From NCBI RefSeq assembly GCF_014898815.1, contig NW_026515520.1:555946-619945 (forward strand): a stretch of DNA of 64,000 nucleotides, read 5' to 3'. A program made the translations under genes and the position numbers. Source of the stretch: Panonychus citri (lineage: Eukaryota; Arthropoda; Arachnida; Trombidiformes; Tetranychidae). The notes under the pieces are model-generated. The model was given only the letters and a program-made list of their open reading frames with translations, did no database searches and had not been told where the DNA came from. This document shows, piece after piece, positions 36,761-45,251 of the stretch (positions are counted from its first letter, which is position 1; the number at the start of each line of letters is the position of its first letter).

Positions 36761-37334
36761 TCATCTTAATCTATCCTAGGGAACTTTGGTTGAGGAACAT
36801 GTTCGTCTGAGAAATTTATCTTCTTCTCTTGAGGATCCAGGGAAAGATTCCAAGATATCGTTAATCAGTGAAACATGCAATCAACTTCTAATAGATTCTG
36901 GCTCTATGGTGAACGATGAATGTTCAGATAATGATCTTATCCCTTCAGATGCAAGTTTAATGAAAAATATCAGAATCTCATGTGATGGAAGTGAAGTTAC
37001 TGTAAGTAATATAATTAACTAATTGTTATCTTACTAGAAAGTTAAAATACACAATGTATCCAATGGTCTTGTGTAACATTTAGTTCAGTTAACAGGCAAG
37101 GATTTAAAATGAATACCTGATTAGTGAAACATACCATGAATTTGGTTTTTTTTGTTCATTCTCCATCACCAAAGTTTATTCATCTGAGTTTGATGTTTCT
37201 TTTTTTATATCATCATCATGTTGTGTTAATTGTGCAACAATTTACTCATCTTTTGGGTTCAGATATCATTTCAACTTCCGCGGGAACAAATAAGTCCAAT
37301 GACAATTGTTGATAATAAGACTACCCTGGTTTAA
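16096..37334 (+). CDS. side-like: Sidestep-family Ig-superfamily transmembrane receptor, shortened (11 exons)
   Basis: Exons I join: 16096-16150, 16977-17300, 19506-19796, 27289-27576, 30827-31138, 32009-32149, 32859-32892, 32973-33076, 33147-33277, 36780-37001, 37263-37334. All junctions are GT-AG and the phases agree, giving 657 residues. Order: short hydrophobic leader (weak, exon uncertain); V-type Ig with the Sidestep hallmark FYKDGLKVPFYSLDARE and YRCRVDF (residues 19-127; the usual core Trp is Phe); an Ig with LGANLNP and NPNIFEIGW (127-224); an Ig with FKWYL (224-320); an FN3 module (320-424); a transmembrane helix (about 434-456); a 200-residue cytoplasmic tail ending in T-T-L-V, a class I PDZ-ligand form. 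In Drosophila, Sidestep proteins guide motor axons by binding Beat receptors on growth cones. The second and third Ig modules of the family are absent here. Family assignment is firm; first exon and last exon are less sure. Confidence 0.8.
17301..19505 (+). other. intron of the Sidestep-like gene where Ig2-Ig3 exons would be expected
   Basis: The 2.2 kb intron between the first Ig exon and the next one is AT-rich and stop-dense in all plus frames. I looked for Ig-like Cys/Trp/Y-x-C patterns flanked by splice sites and saw none. An antisense frame at 17496-17684 has no similarity that I recognise. Confidence 0.6.
22387..22424. repeat. (CT)n microsatellite
   Basis: Uninterrupted CT run inside the largest intron of the Sidestep-like gene. 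Confidence 0.95.
25681..25706. repeat. (GA)n microsatellite
   Basis: GA run in an intron of the Sidestep-like gene. Confidence 0.9.
27577..30826 (+). other. 3.2 kb intron of the Sidestep-like gene
   Basis: AT-rich, no coding frame or RNA gene recognised. It holds GA and TTC/ATC short repeats and two GAAC-T(n) sites (28521, and 30543 in reverse orientation). Confidence 0.6.
31139..32008 (+). other. intron of the Sidestep-like gene between FN3 and transmembrane exons
   Basis: 870 bases without a coding frame, ending in a long T/C-rich tract before the acceptor at 32007-32008. It contains the tRNA-like fragment described separately. Confidence 0.6.
31733..31835 (+). pseudogene. tRNA-like fragment (degraded tRNA or SINE head)
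   Basis: A perfect B-box / T-arm string, GGTTCGAATCC, stands at 31809-31819 with complementary flanks (GATGG before, CCATT across the loop). About 60 bases upstream there is GGTTAAG, as in the D-loop of Ser/Leu tRNAs. Acceptor and anticodon stems do not pair well. It is therefore not an intact tRNA gene; a tRNA pseudogene or tRNA-derived SINE is possible. Confidence 0.3.
33278..36779 (+). other. 3.5 kb intron of the Sidestep-like gene
   Basis: No coding frame recognised. The 3' end carries a (CT)n tract at 36725-36757, which acts as an unusually long polypyrimidine tract before the acceptor at 36778-36779. Confidence 0.6.
36725..36757 (+). repeat. (CT)n run next to a splice acceptor
   Basis: CT dinucleotides end about 20 bases before the AG used for the exon at 36780; length variation here could influence splicing. 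Confidence 0.85.
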
Positions 37335-40300
37335 GTTCAATCGACTGGATGAGTTCTGATCAATTGGAACTATGTGATTAAATAGAAATAGAGAGAAAAA
37401 AAATCGTCGAAATGTAAAAATGTTTGAATGTTTGGATACAGAATCCAAGGTAAATATTATCATGATGAAATTTTCTTTCACCAATCATATGTTTCACATA
37501 CTAATTGAATTTCTTGTTTTTTTTTTGCCAATCAAATTAAACACTTCGTATGATTACTAATAGTTACAAGTAATTCAATTTATTCGCTGATTTATCAACA
37601 GTTTCTCTAAATTCATGATATTGAATGTCCTCGTCATGATAATTTGGATTGTCCATACAATGAGAAAATCCTTGTGGACAGCTAATAAAAAAAGTGGTTC
37701 GAGTTTTTGATTCACAAGAGGCTCTGGAAAATAATTTCGATCAACGAAATGTTATCAAGCTGATATTTTGATCTTATATCGTATGGATTTTGTTTTCTCG
37801 TCAACTCAATTGTCAATGAAGGATAAAGAAAATGTCCCAATCATGTCAATCAACCAAAGTCATCATGACAAAAATGACCACGCAATTGACCAGAAGGAAC
37901 CTTGGCTTATACATAATCGCTGTGATTCAAACGAAAGTAACACTGTGATAGCTCATAAATGAAGCTCTTTTTTTCAGCTCAACTTGGAAATTTGAAAACT
38001 TTCATCGCCATGAAACTGAACCGGACTAACGAATGAAATTAATACATTGTAACCAAAACTAATAAGTCCAAGGTGAAACTTTTCAATGTCAAAATTTACT
38101 AAAAAAAGATAATAAAATAGCTAATAAATATTAGATCAACATTGAACTATTATTTTTTTTAATCAATTTTAGCTCACATGGTGAGTGTGCTGCTTGGAAT
38201 CATGATGAATGTTGTATTGATATCAATAGATTTCAAATCAATGTTGATGCAATATTTATCCAACTAATGGATTTCATGAAGATAACTCAGCATTTCCAGA
38301 TGAAAATATTATCATGGTAGAAATCAGAATTCTGTGTAAGGTGAATTGTGGGCTCAATCAATGAGATCAAGTTAACGTATAACTTTATTATCTTCACTCT
38401 TGAACTCAGGTGTGTGTACCCATGATGGAAACTTTGATGAAATCATCAGAAAATGAACTATTATAAAGAAATAAGTTTTCATGAGTGAGTAAAAATGTTG
38501 GAACTTTTTTCTCACTTTTTTTCACTCTATTCTTTACCTTTTTTTTTACTGGTAAAAGTTATTCTCAGTAAATCATCATGAGTCAATCAGGGAGAAGAGT
38601 AGAAACTGAAATGAAATCAATTCCATGTTATTATATAACAATTGTAAACTCTCAGAACTTTATCAATTATCATCTATCCTTAACTCTCTCTCTCTCTCTC
38701 TTTTAATTGAAATGTTTTCTTGAAAATGAATCAAATCATTTCTCATCTTTTCCCTTGACTCATTTCATGATAACCTTATCCATCCAAGATGATATTTCAT
38801 CCAGGGATAAATAATGAGATAAGGTATTAATACAAAGTGAAAACTATAATATTACTTGATGATTATGAGTGTAAAGGTTGAACATGTTTCAGAATTATGA
38901 ATTTATCTGAACATGATTCTTGAACAGCATCATGATGCAATTATGCAATAAAATCAAGTAAATTACTCTACATGAAATTGAGTAAATATTGAAACAAAAA
39001 GCTCACTTGCTCACTCATTCACCTTTTCTCTCTCACAAATCATTCTCTCTCATTCTCTCCCGTTGCTTTATTAAATTGTGATAATGTTTCATCACCAATC
39101 AGACTAAGTGAAAGTTCATTGAGTAAATTCAATTCATCACTAAGAGATTACTATTAATACAATCAGTTCTAATCGAGTGAAAACAAAAAAATTACTACAG
39201 TTTTTTTGTATCAATGAAAAGTTCAACTTTTTGAGAGATAATTTTGTCTAAGCAACTTTGTTGATTCGATATTGGCACTGAAAATTTACCTGCCAATTAC
39301 CCTGAAGACATTGAAATCGAGGTAAACATAAGGTATACTTACTATTTATTGGTGAACTTTGACTTACAATGAGTCGAGAATGAAAAAAAAGTCACCAAAT
39401 TAATTCAATAACTGATGATAACAATCAAGAATTTTCAGTAATCATGGTAAGTTTGATTTCCCTCGATGAGATTCAAAATCGAGTTAAAATTGTTTTCTTC
39501 GAATTTCTGTCAATTCTCTATAAATATAGGTAATTTTTTATTGCCATTTTTTTCCTCATCACTCTTATCATGCTTATTATCATGAAAAGAACAGAAAGAA
39601 TATATTATTATTACATCAGAATTCCATATTTCTGAACAATATACTCATGCATCAATGAACTTCTGTTGCTTGATAATAACATTTTTCTATCACAAATTTC
39701 AACTGTTCATTGATTGATCGATCAAACTGAAAATTGAGTTCCCATATTATCATTATCAGAATAATATCAATATAAACTGAATAATAACAGAATAAAACTC
39801 GCTGAGGCCGATAAGTAAGGTGGAATGAAAAGAAGAAGAGGAAAAAAAAGTTCTAATACAAAATTATTACCTCAACCGTTTAATTTGCCACCTCTTAGCT
39901 TGTTATCATTCTGATCATGATGTTAATCATCTTTAATTAACTCACTGAGAGTATCAAATCTATTATGAATAACAATGAATTTCAATGTAAATAAATGTTG
40001 AGAATTTTGGAGAAAAAAAAAGTTTTTTTCCTCTCCCTGTATTCATTTTCCATGAGGTTTATTTGTTTATCTTACATATTCTCAATATTATGTAATATTA
40101 ACGATCAATAAAATATTATCAATAAGTCTCTCGAGTTCTGGATGGGTGAAACTCTGAATAAATACCTGAGGGTGTTATTCTTGTGGTGGTGGTGGTGGTG
40201 ATGGTGGAAATTACCATGAGTAGCCTCAGGTTATCATCTGAAGTAAAAGCGATTGGATAAAATTGGATATTATCGGCAATGTTATTCACCATCAGTGGAG

Positions 40301-40860
40301 ATTAGTTTTTTTGTAAATATACTTTTACTCCAGTTTTTGGGATGTTTTTTACTCTGTTACTATTTGCATACGAATATTATATTTAAATACTATCATGTTT
40401 ATAGTGAAATATTGTTACAATTTCGAGTTGGATGAGTTATCATGAGCTATTCTGCTTGTTTATTCTGATTCTAGAATGTGTCTTAGTGATTGATTGAGAA
40501 TACGAAATCATTGTGACTTGAAATCGATTATGTTTTTTTATATATATCATTCTCTCGGTGGAATCATTTGAAACATTCATCAAAAGTGAATAAACTTTTT
40601 GCTCGTTTCTCGATTTGAACTTTTTTTTTCGTCTCTCAAATGATTGACAGCAAGATTTTTATCTGATTGATAATTTAATTGTTTTCATTGGAAATGGTCT
40701 GATTACAGTTTATAGCAGTTATATTTTTGATTAGAGATTAATTTGGATTCTGTGATTTCTGGATGTCCATTGTATTAACTTTTTGTATCATTTGTCCATT
40801 TGTTTTCCGAGTCATTGGTTGGAGATTATCATTTGTTTCCTCTGCTCTCTCTATCGTTTT
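37335..40860. other. 3' UTR of the Sidestep-like gene and gene-free spacer
   Basis: An AATAAA signal at 37684-37689 could end the Sidestep-like transcript. Two coding-like scraps lie at 37602-37680 and 37768-37962. The rest is AT-rich and stop-dense, with CT repeats near 38684 and a GGT/GTG repeat at 40182-40207. The last part is downstream of the convergent silk-like gene. Confidence 0.5.
37684..37689 (+). promoter_or_regulatory. candidate polyadenylation signal AATAAA
   Basis: Canonical hexamer 350 bases after the stop codon chosen for the Sidestep-like gene. Confidence 0.3.
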
Positions 40861-43800
40861 CTAACCGAGAAGACCTCCAAGGAGACCTCCGCTTGATGAT
40901 CCGCTTGCACTGACCGAGGACGAACTTGAGCCTGAACTTGATCCACCGAGACCAAGAAGTCCACCGCCTGAGGATCCACTAGATGATCCACCACCTAATA
41001 GACTTCCAAGAAGACCTCCAGATGATGATGATGATCCTGAGCTTGATCCTGATCCTGATCCTGATGATTGAGATGACATGGAACTAGAAGATGAACCTGA
41101 TCCAGAACTTGATCCACCGCCAAGGAGACCAGTTGCAGTGTTCAATACACCTCCAATTAGTCCACCGTTAGATGATCCTGAACTACCACCAGCTCCTAAG
41201 AGGTTTGTAGCCGTGTTTAAAACACCACCGATGAGTCCACCTCCTGAACTTGATGAGACACTTGAAGTGGTAGATGAACCAAGTCCATTATTGGCTGAGC
41301 TTGAGCTCATCTGATTAAATGAACCAGAATTAGTTGATGAACCATAGGTTGATTTAGCTGATGATGATTGACTAGAATCATAGATTGACTTTTGATTGTT
41401 GGAGGATAAAAAGGCTGAATTAGAATTTCGCAAATCTGATGCTGATTGTGAAGTTGAAGACAATCGATTAATATTACTTGAAGAGTAATCAGAGTTGGCT
41501 GAATTTTGTAAATTAGTTGATTGTTGTTGACTGTTGAAAGACTTTGATGAGTTAATTAGATTGTTGTTACTGGTTGAGGAAGAAGATACCTGATTGTTTA
41601 CTGAACTTCTAATATCATTTGATGATCGATTGAGAACATTTTTTGAACTGTAAGCATTGTTAACAGAATTTGAATTAACATTTGATGATCTTATTGAATT
41701 TGAATTGTAATCGGAATTAGCTACATTGTTTACTGATGATAATGATGAAACATCGGTTGATGATCGGACGGCATTGGCTGAATTGTAAGCATTCATTGAG
41801 TTTACGTTTGATTGTCGGTTCAAACTATTGACTGAGTTAACTGAACTTTGTTGAGTGTTGGAATTGATATTAGCTGATTGACTGATTGAGTTTGAATTAT
41901 AATCAGAATTGGCGATATTATTGACTGATGATCGGGATGAGACATCGTTTGATGATCGGGCGATGTTGGAGTTGAAACTATTCAATGCACTGGTACTTGA
42001 TTGTCGGTTTAAATTGTTAACTGAACTTTGTTGGATATTTGAGTTGATATCGGCTGATCGACTAACTGAGTTGGAGTTATAATCGGAATTGGCTACGTTG
42101 TTTACTGAGGATAAGGATGAAACATCGGTTGATGATCGGACGGCATTGGCTGAATTGTAAGCATTCATTGAGTTTAGGTTTGATTGTCGGTTCAAATTGT
42201 TGACTGAATTAAGGGAAGTTTGCTGAGAGTTTGAATTGATATTAGCTGATCGACTGATTGAATTTGAATTGTAATCGGAATTAGCTACGTTATTTACTGA
42301 GGATAAGGATGAAACATCGGTTGATGATCGGGCGACATTGGCTGAATTGTAAGCATTCAATGAGCTGGTGCTTGATTGTCGGTTCAAGTTGTTAACTGAG
42401 TTAATTGAATTCTGTTGGGTATTTTGGTCAACCGATAATCGGTTAATGTTTGATTCATTGTTGATTAATGAATTTGATTGAGAGTTTCGAGAATCATAAA
42501 CGGCATTATTGTTACTGTTAACAGTTGATGATCGACTAACTTGTGAGTTGATTAAGTTTTGATTGTTAACTGAATTACTGGAAATTGCTGCGGTTGAAGT
42601 TGATCGATTCACATCAAATTGATTAGTATTTTTCAAAGAAGTTTGCGAATTGATTAAAGCTGATTGTTGATTATTTATGTTTACATTATTGTTTACTGAT
42701 CTATGATCTTGATTGTAGGTTGAATCAAGGGAATTAACTGATTGTTGGACGTTTGATGATCGACTGACACTGTTATTGTTAATCGCTGAATTGGCAACGT
42801 TGGTTGATGAAGTTTGTTGAACATTTCGAGAGACTGAATTATCGTAAGAATTGTTAATATTATTCAAAGAGTTAGAATTTGATTGAATATTAGTTGATCG
42901 ATGATCCAATTGATTGTTGATATAATTGTTGTTAGTGTTGGCTGTTGATCGATGGTTAAACTGATTGTTGGCTGATTGTTGAATATTTGATGATCGGGAG
43001 GTTTCATATTGATTGGCAATGTTGTTACTGTTAATTTGATTGTTATTAAGTGTTGATGATCGAGTATCATATTGATTGTTAACTGAATTAATATTGTTTG
43101 ATGTTTGATAATTAGTTGATGATCGAGACTTATTAATATCAACTTGATTGTTCATTGAATTAACATTTCGATGGATTTGATGATTACTTGTGGCTGATTG
43201 TCTTCTTACATTGTTGTATCTTTGCTCATCATTAACCATATTGTTAATTGAATTAACATCATTAACATCATACTGTTCATTAACTGAGTTGATATTGTTC
43301 ACTCGGTTGATACGATTGACTCGATTGATTCGGTTGATTCGGTTGATTCGATTAACTCGATTAATTTGATTCACTGAATTGAGATCGGAAACATCTGATG
43401 AATAATTAACATTTGACTCGAGGTTTGAATTTTGATTGTTTACATTGCTACTTCGAGAGACCCGTCGATTGTTTTGATAATTAGCTTCATTGTTTACATT
43501 TACTCGTTTGTTTACCTCGATTGTTGCTGATTTATCAAATTGTTGATTACTTTCATTGGTATCGTAGAGGTTTGATCGGGAAAATGTTGACGATTTATGG
43601 TTGTTTCGGTAATCTTCATTTCGAACGGTTAAATCGTCAGAACGTTGATTGACAGAATTCTTGTCAGTCATTAGAGAAATTGATTTATCAATTGATCCTC
43701 GACGGTGAACTCTTAATCCGGTTCGAATGTCTCTTCTTTCCATTCGATCTCTTTGGTCTCGATTGTTATAATCGTAACTATCATTATCGTCGTTATCGTT

Positions 43801-44679
43801 GAATTCATCATTAACATCATCATCATCATAATCGTCGCTCATGGAACCAGTTGAACCGAATCGTCTTCGGTGTCTAATAGAAGTAGTAGCAGCTCGAGCA
43901 AATGATCGGCGGCCAATTCGTCCCCATCTACTTTCGGGTTTGATATAGATGATAACACCTTCATTGTCTTCACATCGAGATCCAAAAGGTCCTCGGGGTC
44001 TGTAGATTGTTGATGATGAGCCTCGGAATCGATTATCACTATTAACATCATCATCGTCGTCAATATTATCATCGACATTACCAGTTAATGAATCAGAGAT
44101 GACCATTGATGAAGTACCGGAGGTTGGGAGTGATGGTGATGAAGAAGATGCTATTGTTGTTGTAGTTGAAGTTAAACCACCCATTGGACTGGAATCAGGT
44201 ACAGATACTGAAGATGAGGTTGATCTTACACCGGAAGTAAGTCCTGAATCTAAACCTGATTGATAGGAAGTATATGAGGCTTGGTTGTTAAGACCATTTG
44301 GAATCATTGAAGGTCCCGAAACACTCGAGTATGAAAGTGAACTCGAGGCTGGAACGCTCATTGAAGATGAGACCGTTTGAGATGCTGATCCACCTAAACC
44401 ACCGACCGATGAAGTTGATTGAGAAAGTTGACCCATTCCACCCGACGAAGATGATACCGATTGTGAGGAAACAACTTTTTCGCCGCTCGATCCGATGTCC
44501 ATTGAGTTCGATTGATACTGTTTACTTGATTGTCCGCCAATACCCATCGATGATTGTCCATAACTATTAGTAAATTGTTGCTGTTGAGTACTTGCTCCTA
44601 ACCCGATGGGTACATTGTAACCATGGGCTATGCAATTGAAACAACCGATTAAAACAAATGATATAATTAAATTGTTCAT
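40861..44679 (-). CDS. large secreted Ser/Asn/Gly-rich repetitive protein, silk- or glue-like
   Basis: One uninterrupted exon codes 1272 residues. The N-terminus (M-N-N then LIISFVLIGCFNCIAHG) is a good signal peptide, cut probably after Gly20, so the protein is secreted. The order is: Ser/Gly/Gln-rich part (21-195); an acidic run and a non-repetitive island with one Cys and many Arg (about 198-275); an Asp/Asn-rich run; a run of R-[IV]-N-R units (about 433-465); a long Asn/Ser region with four imperfect repeats of about 60 residues (752-1006); and a Ser/Gly-rich C-terminus with GGLIGGVLNTAT repeated twice, ending GGLLGGLLG. Low-complexity Ser/Gly composition, signal peptide, single exon and a TATA box fit a highly expressed silk, glue or cuticle-matrix protein. 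Fibroin-like genes with high Ser content are known from spider mites; I cannot show homology here. Confidence 0.75.
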   Translation of the reverse strand: MNNLIISFVLIGCFNCIAHGYNVPIGLGASTQQQQFTNSYGQSSMGIGGQSSKQYQSNSMDIGSSGEKVVSSQSVSSSSGGMGQLSQSTSSVGGLGGSASQTVSSSMSVPASSSLSYSSVSGPSMIPNGLNNQASYTSYQSGLDSGLTSGVRSTSSSVSVPDSSPMGGLTSTTTTIASSSSPSLPTSGTSSMVISDSLTGNVDDNIDDDDDVNSDNRFRGSSSTIYRPRGPFGSRCEDNEGVIIYIKPESRWGRIGRRSFARAATTSIRHRRRFGSTGSMSDDYDDDDVNDEFNDNDDNDSYDYNNRDQRDRMERRDIRTGLRVHRRGSIDKSISLMTDKNSVNQRSDDLTVRNEDYRNNHKSSTFSRSNLYDTNESNQQFDKSATIEVNKRVNVNNEANYQNNRRVSRSSNVNNQNSNLESNVNYSSDVSDLNSVNQINRVNRINRINRINRVNRINRVNNINSVNEQYDVNDVNSINNMVNDEQRYNNVRRQSATSNHQIHRNVNSMNNQVDINKSRSSTNYQTSNNINSVNNQYDTRSSTLNNNQINSNNIANQYETSRSSNIQQSANNQFNHRSTANTNNNYINNQLDHRSTNIQSNSNSLNNINNSYDNSVSRNVQQTSSTNVANSAINNNSVSRSSNVQQSVNSLDSTYNQDHRSVNNNVNINNQQSALINSQTSLKNTNQFDVNRSTSTAAISSNSVNNQNLINSQVSRSSTVNSNNNAVYDSRNSQSNSLINNESNINRLSVDQNTQQNSINSVNNLNRQSSTSSLNAYNSANVARSSTDVSSLSSVNNVANSDYNSNSISRSANINSNSQQTSLNSVNNLNRQSNLNSMNAYNSANAVRSSTDVSSLSSVNNVANSDYNSNSVSRSADINSNIQQSSVNNLNRQSSTSALNSFNSNIARSSNDVSSRSSVNNIANSDYNSNSISQSANINSNTQQSSVNSVNSLNRQSNVNSMNAYNSANAVRSSTDVSSLSSVNNVANSDYNSNSIRSSNVNSNSVNNAYSSKNVLNRSSNDIRSSVNNQVSSSSTSNNNLINSSKSFNSQQQSTNLQNSANSDYSSSNINRLSSTSQSASDLRNSNSAFLSSNNQKSIYDSSQSSSAKSTYGSSTNSGSFNQMSSSSANNGLGSSTTSSVSSSSGGGLIGGVLNTATNLLGAGGSSGSSNGGLIGGVLNTATGLLGGGSSSGSGSSSSSMSSQSSGSGSGSSSGSSSSSGGLLGSLLGGGSSSGSSGGGLLGLGGSSSGSSSSSVSASGSSSGGLLGGLLG
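41660..42425 (-). repeat. four imperfect tandem repeats of about 190 bp within the silk-like gene
   Basis: Each unit codes a variant of SVNNLNRQS, then NAYNSAN, RSSTDVSS, SVNNVANSDYNSNS and INSN. Copies differ by substitutions and small in-frame deletions, and the frame is kept, which points to selection on the protein. Confidence 0.85.
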
Positions 44680-44782
44680 CTTTGATTAACTTTAAACACT
44701 AGTATTAAATTATAATGAAATGAACATTACAATTTGATTGAACTACCAGTTGATTGTGATTCAATTTGATCGTCGATTCCTC

Positions 44783-44790
44783 TTTATATA
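44783..44790 (-). promoter_or_regulatory. TATA box of the silk-like gene
   Basis: TATATAAA on the minus strand about 105 bases before the ATG, a distance that leaves room for a TATA-directed start and a short 5' UTR. Confidence 0.5.
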
Positions 44791-45183
44791 CTCATCTCTC
44801 TCTGGTTGTAATTAATTAATCATCTAACTGCTGTTGATCAATTTATTTTGGTTTTTAACTAATTTTTTACTTCACTTTTAATTGTTAACAATTAATTGTC
44901 TAAATTAAATAGAAAATAATAAATCATTTAATTGATAAACTATTACATCTGCTTACTTTTCACTCAATACAATTAAGTAATTAATCAGTTATTAATTGAA
45001 TGTGTCTGTTGATTATGTGATATCATTTAAATTTGATCACGATTGTTTTAATTATGATTTATTGGAAATTGTTGTTTTTAAGATAATTAATTAATTTACA
45101 TTGAACTTTTTGCCGAGCAATTAATTGATTGTCTTTATATAATGATTCGTCTCAATTGGTGATATTAGTTGAAAATAAATTAT

Positions 45184-45194
45184 TTTATTTTATT
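45184..45194 (-). promoter_or_regulatory. candidate polyadenylation signals of the JAK gene
   Basis: Two overlapping AATAAA hexamers on the minus strand about 60 bases after the JAK stop codon. Confidence 0.35.
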
Positions 45195-45251
45195 GAATTT
45201 TGTACATTTAAGGTAATTTGGTGAAAATTATTGGACAATTAACTTTTTCAA

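Larger units (their letters stand above)
44680..45251 (-). other. spacer between JAK 3' end and silk-like gene promoter
   Basis: 570 AT-rich bases between two genes of the same orientation. It holds the polyadenylation candidates of JAK and the TATA box of the silk-like gene; no coding frame. Confidence 0.6.

Noticed and set aside
41660..42425. Regular repeats that could suggest a CRISPR array
   Set aside because: They are coding repeats in a eukaryotic gene; unit length, divergence and lack of unique spacers exclude CRISPR.
43839..44078. Alternative-frame ORFs inside the silk-like gene
   Set aside because: Shadows of the repetitive minus-strand frame.
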